Source: Bacillota bacterium
GTDB taxonomy: Bacteria; Bacillota; Clostridia; Christensenellales; Aristaeellaceae
Direction: 5' to 3'
Length of the DNA: 64,000 nt
NCBI GenBank assembly: GCA_023416585.1
Contig: JAEZHM010000154.1
Location: 1-64,000, forward strand
The notes under the pieces were generated by a model. That model was not told where the DNA came from. It saw only the letters and a program-made list of their open reading frames with translations, and searched no databases. Of the stretch, positions 43,901-51,792 are shown piece by piece. Position 1 is the stretch's first letter. The number at the start of each line of letters is the position of its first letter. The position numbers and the translations under genes are program-made.

Positions 43901-44635
43901 CTTAGGCGCGCCGGTGCGGATGCCGATGTGTTTGTGCTGAACAACCTGACGCCTTCCGCCATAGGGGACAGCTTGTTGGATGCCCAAACCCGGATTGCGA
44001 AATGCCAGATGATCGTGCTCCCCGGCGGGTTCTCCGCAGGCGATGAGCCGGATGGCTCCGGCAAGTTCATTACCGCATTTTTTAGAAATCCGCGCATGAA
44101 GGACAGCGTCCATGATCTGCTTTTCAATCGGGACGGCCTGATGCTTGGCATATGCAACGGCTTCCAGGCGCTGATTAAGCTGGGCCTTTTGCCATTTGGG
44201 GAAATCATCGACACCGATGAAAATTGCCCAACACTGACATATAACGCCATCGGCCGCCACCAGAGCATGCTTGTGCATACAAGGGTCGCGTCCAACAAAT
44301 CCCCCTGGCTTTTTAGATGCAAGGTTGGAGATATACACACCATCGCCGTTTCCCATGGAGAAGGCCGTTTTGTTGCGCCGGAGGCACTTATTGCAGAGCT
44401 TGCAAAGGAAGGGCAAATCGCCACCCAGTATGTTGACCTTGCGGGGGAACCTGCCATGGCGCTGCCCTTCAACCCCAACGGTTCCTATGCGGCCATCGAA
44501 GCCATTACATCCCTGGATGGGCGGATATTGGGCAAGATGGGCCATACCGAACGCAGCGGGGAGTATTTGTACAAGAACGTAGACGGCAACAAATTCCAGC
44601 CCCTCTTTGAAGGCGGCGTAGACTATTTCCGGTAA
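40949..44635 (+). CDS. purL: FGAM synthase, large single-chain type
   Basis: A 1228-residue FGAM synthase in which the PurS-like, PurL and PurQ parts are fused. The ATPase core has TYWSDHCRHTTF, KNETHNHPTEIEPFGGAATC and the second-repeat DSMSGSF. The C-terminal glutaminase starts at about residue 965 (FIPVFPGTNCEVDT) with the nucleophile in MLGICNGFQALIKLG and HGEGRF for the catalytic His-Glu region. It is slightly shorter than E. coli PurL and belongs to the clostridial long form. Glutamine supplies the nitrogen and ATP drives it. Confidence 0.96.
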   Translation: MPVFRLYVEKKAPYAVEAAHLLSEIHGLMDIKSVTSLRLLNRYDVEGIDRALFETCMPIVFFEPQLDNAYDAFSFPGGTVFAVESLPGQFDQRADSCAECIQLISQGERPAVRTAKVYILGGNPSEEDIRQIKKYVINPVESREASLELRDTLKMDYPEPEDIEVLHGFRKLDRDAVGEFVRKYGLAMDADDLLFCQDYFLSENRDPTLTEVRMIDTYWSDHCRHTTFLTVLDEVNIEKKRVEKAFLRYLTLRETVHAGNDKPITLMDIATIGAKYLKKQGKLPNLDISEEINACSIEITVDVDGKPEPWLLMFKNETHNHPTEIEPFGGAATCIGGAIRDPLSGRTYVYQAMRVTGAADPLVPLDQTLPGKLPQRKLTTTAAAGYSSYGNQIGLATGFVDEIYHPGYVAKRMEIGAVLGAAPKANVRRETPAPGDAVVLLGGRTGRDGCGGATGSSKSHKLTSIETCGAEVQKGNAPTERKLQRLFRNPEVTRLIKRCNDFGAGGVSVAIGELADGLTIDLEAVPKKYEGLSGTELAISESQERMAVVLSPQDVQTFLYEARKENIEATVVAQVKEQKRLTMTWRGKTIVDVSREFLNSNGASKHASALIRQEKTDGKNMKAGTLKEMLTALMSDLNVCGKKGLVERFDSTIGAGSVVMPFGGKRQLTPVQAMAAKLPVEAGNTSVCSGMAYGFNPYLAEQNPYEGAYLAVAESIAKLTAAGFSRKDVYLTFQEYFERLGLNPTRWGKPLSALLGALDAQLDFGIAAIGGKDSMSGSFENLDVPPTLVSFAVAPGRVENVSTPEFKQPGHKVALFSADPLADPNGFLQTLDMVEALLKEKKACSAWAVGFGGIAEGIVKMALGNQIGFALSDTFAGDLFALRYGSFLVELVEDMNIGETLGHTTEAYTFLAYGETVELATVQEAWESKLESVFPYRSKGTVDKPDIFTYAVDRHVSPKIGCARPRAFIPVFPGTNCEVDTVRALRRAGADADVFVLNNLTPSAIGDSLLDAQTRIAKCQMIVLPGGFSAGDEPDGSGKFITAFFRNPRMKDSVHDLLFNRDGLMLGICNGFQALIKLGLLPFGEIIDTDENCPTLTYNAIGRHQSMLVHTRVASNKSPWLFRCKVGDIHTIAVSHGEGRFVAPEALIAELAKEGQIATQYVDLAGEPAMALPFNPNGSYAAIEAITSLDGRILGKMGHTERSGEYLYKNVDGNKFQPLFEGGVDYFR

Positions 44636-44648
44636 TGGAGATGATTTC

Positions 44649-46079
44649 TTGGATCACAGCGGATACGTGAGCCCCTTTTCCACCAGGTACGCCAGCCGGG
44701 AGATGCAGTATGTGTTTTCCGACGACAACAAGTTCAAGACATGGCGCAGGCTGTGGCTGGCTCTTGCCAAGGCGGAGAATAAGCTTGGCCTGCCAGTCAC
44801 AAAGGAGCAGATTGACGAGCTTGCTTCCCATTTGGAGGATATCAATTATGAGGACGCTGAGCGCCGGGAAAAGGAATGCCGCCACGATGTGATGAGCCAC
44901 GTCTATGCCTACGGGCTGCAATGTAAAAAGGCCCAGGGCATCATCCACCTTGGGGCGACTTCCTGCTATGTGGGGGATAATACCGATATCATCGTCATGA
45001 AGCAGGGGCTTCAAATCATAAGCCGAAAGCTGTTAAACGTGCTGGCGCTTCTTTATGAGTTCGCCGGGGAATACAAGGGACTGCCCACCCTGGCCTATAC
45101 ACACCTGCAGCCGGCGCAGTTGACCACTGTTGGCAAGCGGGCCACGCTGTGGATGAATGAACTGCATATGGACTTCCTTGAAGTTAAGCACCGGATAGAC
45201 AACCTTTCCCTCCTGGGCAACAAGGGCACTACGGGCACACAAGCCAGCTTTTTGGAGTTGTTTGACGGCGATGGGGAAAAGGTGAAGGCCCTCGAGGCGG
45301 AAATTGCCGCCGACATGGGGTTTTCTAAGGTTGTGCCCGTATCCGGGCAGACCTATTCCCGAAAGGTGGATTACCAGGTGGTCAGTTCCCTTGCAGGCAT
45401 TGCCCAAAGCGCCAGCAAATTCTCCTATGACTTAAGGCTATTGCAGGGCTTCAAGGAAATGGAAGAGCCATTTGAGGAAAGCCAAATCGGCTCCTCCGCC
45501 ATGCCTTATAAACGCAACCCCATGCGTTCCGAGCGCATTACAGCCCTTTCCCGTTATGTGATGGTGGATGTGCTGAACTCCGCCTTTACCGCCGGAACCC
45601 AGTGGTTTGAGCGTACCCTGGATGACAGCGCCAACCGCCGCATTGCCGTGGCGGAAGCATTCCTTGGGGTGGATGCTATCCTGAACATACTGCTCAACGT
45701 GTGTGACGGGCTGGTGGTGTATCCGCAGGTCATCAGACGCCGGGTGATGGAGGAACTGCCCTTCATGGCCAGTGAGAACATACTCATGGACGCTGTAAAG
45801 CGTGGCGGCGACAGGCAGGAGCTGCATGAAAAGATCCGCGTGCACGCCCAAGCCGCAGCAAAAGTGGTGAAGGAGCAGGGCGGAAAAAACGATCTGCTGG
45901 ACCGCATTGCAAGTGATGTATCATTTGGCCTGAACAAGGATGATATGGAAAAACTTCTGGACCCGGTCCTTTTTATCGGCCGCAGCCAGGAACAGGTGGA
46001 GGAGTATTTGAGCGGGGTTATCGGGCCGCTGCTCAAGGAACACAATGCCCAGGGTGAAAAGTATGAACTGACCGTGTAG
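44649..46079 (+). CDS. purB: Adenylosuccinate lyase
   Basis: A 476-residue fumarase/aspartase-superfamily lyase that acts twice, on SAICAR and adenylosuccinate, releasing fumarate. The signature loop SSAMPYKRNPMRSERI is present at about residue 280, and the catalytic His region is THLQPAQLTTVGKRA. The start is TTG 44649 (DHSGYVSPFSTRYAS follows) with GGAGATG upstream. It shares a transcript with the MIF-like gene 15 bp downstream. Confidence 0.96.
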   Translation: MDHSGYVSPFSTRYASREMQYVFSDDNKFKTWRRLWLALAKAENKLGLPVTKEQIDELASHLEDINYEDAERREKECRHDVMSHVYAYGLQCKKAQGIIHLGATSCYVGDNTDIIVMKQGLQIISRKLLNVLALLYEFAGEYKGLPTLAYTHLQPAQLTTVGKRATLWMNELHMDFLEVKHRIDNLSLLGNKGTTGTQASFLELFDGDGEKVKALEAEIAADMGFSKVVPVSGQTYSRKVDYQVVSSLAGIAQSASKFSYDLRLLQGFKEMEEPFEESQIGSSAMPYKRNPMRSERITALSRYVMVDVLNSAFTAGTQWFERTLDDSANRRIAVAEAFLGVDAILNILLNVCDGLVVYPQVIRRRVMEELPFMASENILMDAVKRGGDRQELHEKIRVHAQAAAKVVKEQGGKNDLLDRIASDVSFGLNKDDMEKLLDPVLFIGRSQEQVEEYLSGVIGPLLKEHNAQGEKYELTV

Positions 46080-46094
46080 AAAGGAGAATGCATT

Positions 46095-46439
46095 ATGCCA
46101 TTTATTGAAGCCAAGGTAAGTACTGCCGTCACGCAAGCCCAGGAGGAGAGCGTAAAGCAAAAGCTGGGCAAGGCCATTTCCCTGATTCCCGGAAAGAGCG
46201 AAACCTGGCTGATGCTGAATATTCAGCCCGGCTGCCACATGTACTTTCAGGGAACCAATGACGAGCCCTCCGCCATGGTTGAGGTAAAGCTGTTCGGCTC
46301 CGCTTCCCCGGCCGCCTATCAGAAGATGACGGCGGAGGTTACGCAAATTCTGAACAGCGAGTTGAACATCCCCCAGAACCGAGTGTTCGTAAAGTACGAG
46401 GAAGTGCAGAATTGGGGCTGGAACGGAAACAATCTATAA
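46095..46439 (+). CDS. MIF/tautomerase superfamily protein
   Basis: A 114-residue protein of the MIF group. After Met removal the N-terminal Pro (MPFIEAKVS) would be the catalytic base. The middle contains KSETWLMLNIQP and a Ser/Ala-rich LFGSASPAAYQKMT, and the end NRVFVKYEEVQNWGWNG matches MIF. Bacterial MIF homologs tautomerise phenylpyruvate-type keto acids. It is the last gene of the purine operon, before a terminator, with no obvious purine role. Confidence 0.85.
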   Translation: MPFIEAKVSTAVTQAQEESVKQKLGKAISLIPGKSETWLMLNIQPGCHMYFQGTNDEPSAMVEVKLFGSASPAAYQKMTAEVTQILNSELNIPQNRVFVKYEEVQNWGWNGNNL

Positions 46440-46457
46440 CACAACGATAAATGTGTG

Positions 46458-46494
46458 CCCTTTTCGCATCAACAGCGGAAAGGGTATCTTTTTG
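46458..46494 (+). terminator. Terminator of the purine operon
   Basis: A 10-bp stem (46458-46467 with 46475-46484, one G-U) with a 7-nt loop, followed by TATCTTTTT. Confidence 0.85.
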
Positions 46495-46524
46495 GGCTGA
46501 AATCTGGCTAGTAAAGGCTGTATG

Positions 46525-46533
46525 TGGTACAAT
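46525..46533 (+). promoter_or_regulatory. Extended -10 promoter for the pentapeptide-nfo unit
   Basis: TGGTACAAT (extended -10) lies 33 bp before the pentapeptide gene; the -35 (TGGCTA at 17 bp) is weak. It may also drive nfo and the downstream eetA-eetB genes. Confidence 0.5.
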
Positions 46534-46565
46534 AAATCATTCCATGTAAAGGAATTGCAGTATCC

Positions 46566-47207
46566 ATGAATGTTTTGATGCCAGATATGCCTGAAATTCT
46601 GGAGTCCGACACGGATCTTAAGGACAAGCTATCTCTGGATGAGCGCGTGGAAGAATGCCTTTTTAGTGGCGTAAGCTACGCCGGGGAGAACCTGAAGAGC
46701 CTGGATGTGTATAGGTGCCGGTTTGTAAAATGCGACTTTTCCGAATGCTCCATGGAATTGGCGGGGTTCCGCGACACTGTGTTTGAAGCGTGTGATTTCT
46801 CCAATTGCGATTTTTCAAAGGCGTCCTTCCAGAAAACGTTGTTCCAGGGCTGCAAACTGATGGGAGCGGACTTTATAGAAAGTTCATTGCGCCATGTGCG
46901 ATTTTTAGATGTTAGCGGCGGGTATGTGAACTTCGCCGACAGCAGGGTGCAGGATACGGCCTTTGAAAAATCCAGGCTGCCAAACGCCGCCTTCTCCCGA
47001 TGCAGATTTGCCGCATCCTTTGATACGTGTGATCTCACACAATCGCTTTTCCAGCAAACGCCTTTGAAGGATATAGACCTGCGTACTTCCCAGCTGCAGG
47101 GGATTCAAATAACGCTTCCTGACTTGAGGGGAGCCATCGTCACCCCCATGCAGGCGTCGGATCTGGCGGCGCTTCTGGGGGTTGTCATACGAGAACAAGA
47201 CGAATGA
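46566..47207 (+). CDS. Pentapeptide repeat protein
   Basis: A 213-residue protein whose centre (residues about 35-150) is built of A(D/N)LxX pentapeptide-type repeats, for example CDFSNCDFSKASF, LMGADFIESSLRHVRF and PNAAFSRCRF. Such repeats form a right-handed quadrilateral beta helix. Some members (Qnr, MfpA) mimic DNA and protect gyrase, but I see no basis to assign that here. The last 30 residues are a non-repeat tail. It ends 16 nt before nfo and may be co-transcribed. Confidence 0.88.
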   Translation: MNVLMPDMPEILESDTDLKDKLSLDERVEECLFSGVSYAGENLKSLDVYRCRFVKCDFSECSMELAGFRDTVFEACDFSNCDFSKASFQKTLFQGCKLMGADFIESSLRHVRFLDVSGGYVNFADSRVQDTAFEKSRLPNAAFSRCRFAASFDTCDLTQSLFQQTPLKDIDLRTSQLQGIQITLPDLRGAIVTPMQASDLAALLGVVIREQDE

Positions 47208-47223
47208 TACGGGAGGAAACGAT

Positions 47224-48057
47224 ATGATGAAAATCGGATGCCACTTGTCCTCTTCGAAAGGCTACCTGCATATGGGGCAGGAAGCGGTGCAAATAGGTGC
47301 CAATACCTTTCAGTTTTTCACTCGCAACCCACGGGGGGGCGCGGCCAAGGAGATCGACTCTAAGGATGTGGCGGCTTTTCTTGCGCTTGCCCGTGAGAAT
47401 AACTTTTGCAGGATACTTGCCCATGCTCCTTATACACTGAACGCCAGCGCCGTAAGTGTGTCCACGCGGGAATTCGCCCGCAACACCATGGCGGATGATC
47501 TGCGCCGAATGGAATATACCCCCGGCAACATGTACAACTTCCATCCCGGCAGTCACGTACAACAGGGCGTGGAGGAGGGCATCCGCCTGATTGCGGAAAT
47601 GCTCAATGAAATCCTGTGGCCGGAGATGACCACCCTTGTGCTGCTGGAAACCATGTCAGGCAAAGGCAGCGAGGTGGGCGGAACATTTGAAGAATTGCGG
47701 GAAATCATCGACCGGGTAAATTTAAAAGGAAAACTGGGTGTATGCCTGGATACCTGCCATGTAAACGACGCCGGGTATGATGTGGTGAATGACCTGGACG
47801 GCGTGCTGGAGAAGTTCGATAAGGTGATCGGGCTAGATCGCTTGCAGGCCATACACATCAACGACACCAAGAATCCTTTTGGCAGCCGCAAGGACAGGCA
47901 CGAGAAGATCGGGGAAGGGTATCTGGGGCTGGAGGCGCTGACAAGGGTCATCAACCATCCGGCTTTACGAAATCTGCCTTTCTACTTGGAGACGCCCAAC
48001 GAGGTGGAAGGCTATCAAAAGGAGATCGCGCTTTTGCGCAGCGTATACAAGGAATAG
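47224..48057 (+). CDS. nfo: Endonuclease IV (deoxyribonuclease IV)
   Basis: A 277-residue AP endonuclease of the Nfo family, which incises abasic sites during base excision repair using three zinc ions. The metal ligands lie in YNFHPGSHV, VLLETMSGKGSEVG, CLDTCHVNDAG, HINDTKNPFGSRKDRH and EKIGEGYLG. ATG 47224 follows GGGAGGAAA and removes 14 residues from a longer frame. It ends 18 bp before the eetA-like gene. Confidence 0.96.
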   Translation: MMKIGCHLSSSKGYLHMGQEAVQIGANTFQFFTRNPRGGAAKEIDSKDVAAFLALARENNFCRILAHAPYTLNASAVSVSTREFARNTMADDLRRMEYTPGNMYNFHPGSHVQQGVEEGIRLIAEMLNEILWPEMTTLVLLETMSGKGSEVGGTFEELREIIDRVNLKGKLGVCLDTCHVNDAGYDVVNDLDGVLEKFDKVIGLDRLQAIHINDTKNPFGSRKDRHEKIGEGYLGLEALTRVINHPALRNLPFYLETPNEVEGYQKEIALLRSVYKE

Positions 48058-48075
48058 GCAGTGAGGAAAGCGAGC

Positions 48076-48555
48076 ATGTTCAAACGCAAGGATTGGCTGA
48101 TCATCGTGGTGGCGCTTTTAATGGCGCTAGGTTTGTTTGTGCTCACAAGAAGCGGTATCCGTTTGGGTGTACCTAGCGGGGACGACCCCATGCGTTTATT
48201 GACGGAAGTGACCCAGCCCACAGCATCAGTAGTTATGCCAGAAGCTGCGCAGGGGGAGATCATGTCTTATCTTGTGCTGACAATGGGGGATACGCGCTAC
48301 AAACCGCTGCCGCTTTATAAAGAAACGACTTACCGCTTGCGTCAGCCGGATGGCAAGGAAAATGTCTTCCATGTGACCCGGGACAGTGTGTATATGGAAA
48401 GTGCAAACTGTGACAACCAGAATTGCATCCATCAGGGCACTGTAACCCTTGATAACCGCGAAGCGAGGGTTTTGGGAAACATGATCATTTGCCTGCCCAA
48501 TAAGGTGGTTCTGGAGCTTATCACGCCCAAGGAAGCAGAGGAGCAGGCAAAGTGA
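48076..48555 (+). CDS. eetA: EetA-like NusG domain II membrane-anchored protein
   Basis: A 159-residue protein. The N-terminus (FKRKDWLIIVVALLMALGLFVL) is a single TM anchor with an extracellular remainder. The extracellular part is a NusG domain II, with VYMESANCDNQNCIHQGTV and the closing MIICLPNKVVLELITP; the CxxxxC pair is typical of the group. EetA of Listeria has the same architecture and is needed for extracellular electron transfer, although its exact role is not known. Start 48076 follows GAGGAAAG. It overlaps the eetB-like gene by 4 nt, and the two should be co-translated. Confidence 0.75.
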   Translation: MFKRKDWLIIVVALLMALGLFVLTRSGIRLGVPSGDDPMRLLTEVTQPTASVVMPEAAQGEIMSYLVLTMGDTRYKPLPLYKETTYRLRQPDGKENVFHVTRDSVYMESANCDNQNCIHQGTVTLDNREARVLGNMIICLPNKVVLELITPKEAEEQAK

Positions 48556-49061
48556 GAAAAAGAACGGAACGAATGGCCTTAATGGGTTTGCTGCTGGGTG
48601 TGATGCTCATTCTTGGATACATCGAGCATCTTGTCCCCTTGCCTGGCCGCGAAGCCGGGATCAGGCTGGGGCTTTCCAATGCGGTACTGATTTTTGCTAT
48701 TTACATGCTTGGTGTGAAGGAATCCTTTCTGCTGATGTTTGCAAAAGTTTTTTTGTCTGCGTTTTTGTTTAGCGGATTGCAGACCGTCATGTTCAGCTTG
48801 GCTGGGGGTTTGCTGAGCGTGATTGCTATGTCTCTTGTAAAGCGTATCCGGGACATCAGCATCATTGGCGTTAGTGTGGCAGGGGCATTTTTCTTCAATG
48901 TTGGACAAGGTCTCATAGTTGTATGGTATGTTCCGATCCTTTTAAGCTATCTGCCTGTGGTATTTATATTGGGGATCGTGAGTGGCGTCTTAACAGGAAT
49001 CGTTGCAAAGCTGGTCATACAAACGATGAAAAAAAACGGAAGGCGGCCGGACTTACCATAA
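48552..49061 (+). CDS. eetB: EetB-like Gx transporter family membrane protein
   Basis: A 169-residue integral membrane protein with about five hydrophobic helices, of the family annotated as Gx transporter / heptaprenyl diphosphate synthase component I. It shows the conserved RLGLSNAVLIFAIYMLGVKES and SGLQTVMFSLAGGLLS blocks. The Listeria FLEET locus encodes such a protein as EetB next to EetA. Despite the old family label it is not an enzyme of isoprenoid synthesis by visible motifs. The start is GTG 48552, overlapping the eetA-like stop. Confidence 0.75.
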   Translation: MRKRTERMALMGLLLGVMLILGYIEHLVPLPGREAGIRLGLSNAVLIFAIYMLGVKESFLLMFAKVFLSAFLFSGLQTVMFSLAGGLLSVIAMSLVKRIRDISIIGVSVAGAFFFNVGQGLIVVWYVPILLSYLPVVFILGIVSGVLTGIVAKLVIQTMKKNGRRPDLP

Positions 49062-49095
49062 AAGTTTTGATATACATAATAATAAAGAGGTATGT

Positions 49096-50034
49096 ATGGA
49101 TAACAAAAGCGGTATATTCAAGCGGTGGATCAAGTTTGTGGAACTTAGTACAAAATTGGTGAGCCTGACGCCTTTCTTCATCGGCACGGCCTATAGCCTG
49201 TATGTGAACGGCACGATCAATCTGCACTTTACAGCCATACTGTTCGTAGCCGTGTTTTTCTGGTCACTGACTGTCACAATGATCAACAATTTTATCGATA
49301 AAAGAAGGGAAGGCGGTGTACCGCACTTCAGCACAGGTGTTTCTTTGGCACTGATCGTAGGTACAGGGGGCGCTTCCATGCTTCTTGGACTGTATTTGAC
49401 ATGGCTCTGCGGCCTTCCTGTATTGATTGCTGGGGTCATTTGCTTCGGCGTGGGTATTTTGTACTCGTTCGGACCGATCTCCATATCCCGGACACCGTAT
49501 GGTGAAATTGCGTCAGGGCTGACGGAAGGTTTCTTGGTCATATTCCTTGCGGTATTTGTGAACGCGAATACGGGTACGATCCAATACGCCGACTTGCGCT
49601 TTGATGGGCCTGTGTTGCTGGCATCGCTGAATTGGGTAAACTTGCTGCGCCTGTTTTTGCTTGCGCTGCCGAATATGTGCTGTACGTCAAACATCATGCT
49701 GGCCAACAATATTTGCGATGTGGAGCGGGATGCAAAGAATGGGCGCTATACGCTACCTTATTACATTGGACGGAGCAATGGGATAAAGCTCTTCCATGTT
49801 CTGTATGCCACCGCGTATCTTGCAATTATGCTTGCTGTTGCTGTGGGCGTTCTCCACCCGGTGTCATTGGCGGCGCTTCTTTCAGCCCCGCTCGTTTTTA
49901 AGAATGTTAAAAAGTTTACCGAAAACCCAGTCAAATCTGAAACATTTATTCTGTCTGTAAAGAACTATTCGCTTCTTTTGTATGGATATTTTCTTACGAT
50001 CATTATAGGGTATGCGGTGTCATTGATTCTGTAA
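49096..50034 (+). CDS. UbiA-family prenyltransferase (DmkA/MenA-like)
   Basis: A 312-residue membrane prenyltransferase with about eight helices. The two Asp-rich motifs that bind prenyl diphosphate through Mg are TMINNFIDKRREGG (near 70) and LANNICDVERDAKNG (near 205). It resembles MenA, which attaches a prenyl tail to 1,4-dihydroxy-2-naphthoate, and in FLEET loci the equivalent (DmkA) makes a dedicated demethylmenaquinone. No men genes are in the window, so the quinone head group source is unknown. It follows eetB by 34 bp. Confidence 0.88.
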   Translation: MDNKSGIFKRWIKFVELSTKLVSLTPFFIGTAYSLYVNGTINLHFTAILFVAVFFWSLTVTMINNFIDKRREGGVPHFSTGVSLALIVGTGGASMLLGLYLTWLCGLPVLIAGVICFGVGILYSFGPISISRTPYGEIASGLTEGFLVIFLAVFVNANTGTIQYADLRFDGPVLLASLNWVNLLRLFLLALPNMCCTSNIMLANNICDVERDAKNGRYTLPYYIGRSNGIKLFHVLYATAYLAIMLAVAVGVLHPVSLAALLSAPLVFKNVKKFTENPVKSETFILSVKNYSLLLYGYFLTIIIGYAVSLIL

Positions 50035-50346
50035 TTATTCTTGATCATGGGTTAAGGCTGCTGGTTATTTTTATGGAACCGCCTTACAGGCATCAGCATT
50101 GGTAATCTTTTTCAGTGACATATGTGGTGAGTGAGGTGAGCGATGACAGCTTCATCAAAGAGCAGGCCGAACGAATCAACCGAAACAAGCGACTGAAAGC
50201 CGCTTCGATGGAGGTTGCGTAGATTTACGCAGGAAATTCGAATAAGTACCTCCATATCTGAGCGAACACACGCAAGCGGCGTTGCTATTTCAGATTGGCG
50301 AGGGTAAAACCACTAGAAAGCGGCGCTGTCACTTTCTTGATATGTT
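50035..50346. other. Intergenic region with a possible gene remnant
   Basis: About 310 bp between convergent genes. A short frame at 50136-50222 starting at GTG codes for SDDSFIKEQAERINRNKR and ends at TAG, and the same frame continues as IYAGNSNKYLHI to a second stop at 50259-50261. This looks like a decayed gene of unknown family. I see no ribosome site or other gene. Confidence 0.35.
50136..50261 (+). pseudogene. Possible decayed short gene with an in-frame stop
   Basis: One frame codes for 28 residues (SDDSFIKEQAERINRNKR then LKAASMEVA), TAG, then 12 more in frame up to TGA. The sequence reads like protein through the stop, which suggests a nonsense mutation. The family is not recognised and the case is weak. 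Confidence 0.25.
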
Positions 50347-50384
50347 AAAGCGCCGGCTTCACACGTGTGTGAAGCCGGCGCTTT
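50347..50384. terminator. Perfect bidirectional terminator between dmkA-like and pplA-like genes
   Basis: Arms of 17 bp (50347-50363 and 50368-50384) are perfectly complementary with a 4-nt loop. It lies 24 bp from the stop of the minus-strand lipoprotein gene; T tracts are short on both sides. Confidence 0.8.
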
Positions 50385-50407
50385 GCATGCGTCGAATGAG
50401 ATAATGA

Positions 50408-51424
50408 TTACTTTGCCGTTACGGCGGCGGCAGCGATCACCTTCTGGAAGTCAGTGATGCTTACGGTCGCGCCAGCGCGTACATCTTCGCCAGTCGCATG
50501 GCCTTTGTCATCCACTGCCACAGCACTGACTTCTTCTGCGGTCTTGCCCTTTACGTACTCGGCAAAGAAGTTAGCTTGTTCATACCATTCCTTGCCGATT
50601 CCGGATTTGGCTTTCATGCCATAAGCATCCTTCAGCTGCTGTTTATCCTGCTGCGGGGCAGCCAAATCGGTTACGATTTTGCCTGTTGCATCGAACTGCA
50701 CAGAGAACTGGGAGGCATTCAGCACGGAGCTGGTGATTTTGCCATCGGCGTCCAAAGTCGTGGCAGTATAGTACGCATACGCGAAGCCGGTGCCGTTGGC
50801 ATCCGCTGTAGCATCCTTGGATTTACCGGCCAGATCCACTTCGGAAGCGATGCCTAGTTTGTCGGTCGCCTTTGCGCCCAGGTCCTGAGCGTTTTGGCAG
50901 GCAGCTACGACAGCTTTGATCAAATCGCTTACATGAATGGTAGCGCCGGCGCGAACATCTTCAGCAGTGGCTTTGCCTTCTGCATCCAGAGCGATGGCGG
51001 CAACTTCGTCAGCGGTCTTGCCTACGCAGTAATCGGCGAAAGCAGCAGCCTGTTCATTCCATTCCTTGCCGATTCCGGACTTGGAACGCATGCCATAAGC
51101 ATCGCCAAGCACGTTCTTGGATTGCACGGGGGCAGTCAGATCGCTTGTGATTTTGCCGGTGGCGTCGAATTTGACTTTTGCCTGGTAGGTGTCGATTACG
51201 CACTTGACGATCTTGCCGTCAGCGCCAACCAAAACGCCGGCATAGGTAGCATCCACCTGGGCAAGACCGGCAGCATCCGCTGTCGCTGCTTTGGAGGAAG
51301 TAAAGCTAGGTACGATAGCCAGACCGGTCTTTACACCAACGTTTTCAGACAGGCCAACGGTTGCACAGCCGCTCAGCAGAATCAGGGTCACAACCAGCAT
51401 CAGGGGAGCAATACGTTTCCTCAT
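50408..51424 (-). CDS. pplA: PplA-like lipoprotein with two tandem FMN-binding-type domains
   Basis: A 338-residue lipoprotein. The signal peptide ends at the lipobox LLSGC (Cys20). Two homologous domains follow (about 58-175 and 210-335), each with DATGKI(T/V)(S/T)DL, DAYGM(R/K)(S/A)KSGIGKEW and VGKTA(D/E)EV type blocks, as in the cAD1/PplA lipoprotein family. Each domain ends with DVRAGAT (Thr162 and Thr320), similar to the ApbE target DxxSGAT but with Ala for Ser. PplA of Listeria is flavinylated on two sites and carries electrons at the cell surface. The tandem form suggests two flavins per protein. Confidence 0.78.
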   Translation of the reverse strand: MRKRIAPLMLVVTLILLSGCATVGLSENVGVKTGLAIVPSFTSSKAATADAAGLAQVDATYAGVLVGADGKIVKCVIDTYQAKVKFDATGKITSDLTAPVQSKNVLGDAYGMRSKSGIGKEWNEQAAAFADYCVGKTADEVAAIALDAEGKATAEDVRAGATIHVSDLIKAVVAACQNAQDLGAKATDKLGIASEVDLAGKSKDATADANGTGFAYAYYTATTLDADGKITSSVLNASQFSVQFDATGKIVTDLAAPQQDKQQLKDAYGMKAKSGIGKEWYEQANFFAEYVKGKTAEEVSAVAVDDKGHATGEDVRAGATVSITDFQKVIAAAAVTAK

Positions 51425-51792
51425 GCCAATACCTCATTTCGTTCATTTTATGATTGAGAACCGATATAAATAAATTCTCCAACGATTCTCCGATTCCTGC
51501 ATAATCCACTTGCATATGCAGTATTTTTGTGACTATACTTTTTCCCGTTTTAGACAAACGGGTGAATAGTGTAAAAATACAGCGTATCTTCAACTCCTTC
51601 CTCTGCAGTGAACCTCCAGCACCTGAGCTTGGAGATCAACAGGAAATTGCGCATACCGGCAAAGTCAAAAACCTGCGGCTGCGCCGGATATCGTGAGTAA
51701 TGGGTCAAGCATGCTCATAATCAGGCATATTGCCATTGCAGCCGCTTGCAGCATTATTTAGTCTCACATTTTGCTTTTGCTTTATCCGTTGC
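51425..51792. other. Spacer between pplA-like and dmkB-like genes
   Basis: About 370 bp with no supported gene. The promoter of pplA on the minus strand should lie near 51440-51560; a GAGG site precedes its start, but I see no clear -35/-10 pair. Sequence is A/T-richer than the coding regions around it. Confidence 0.4.
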
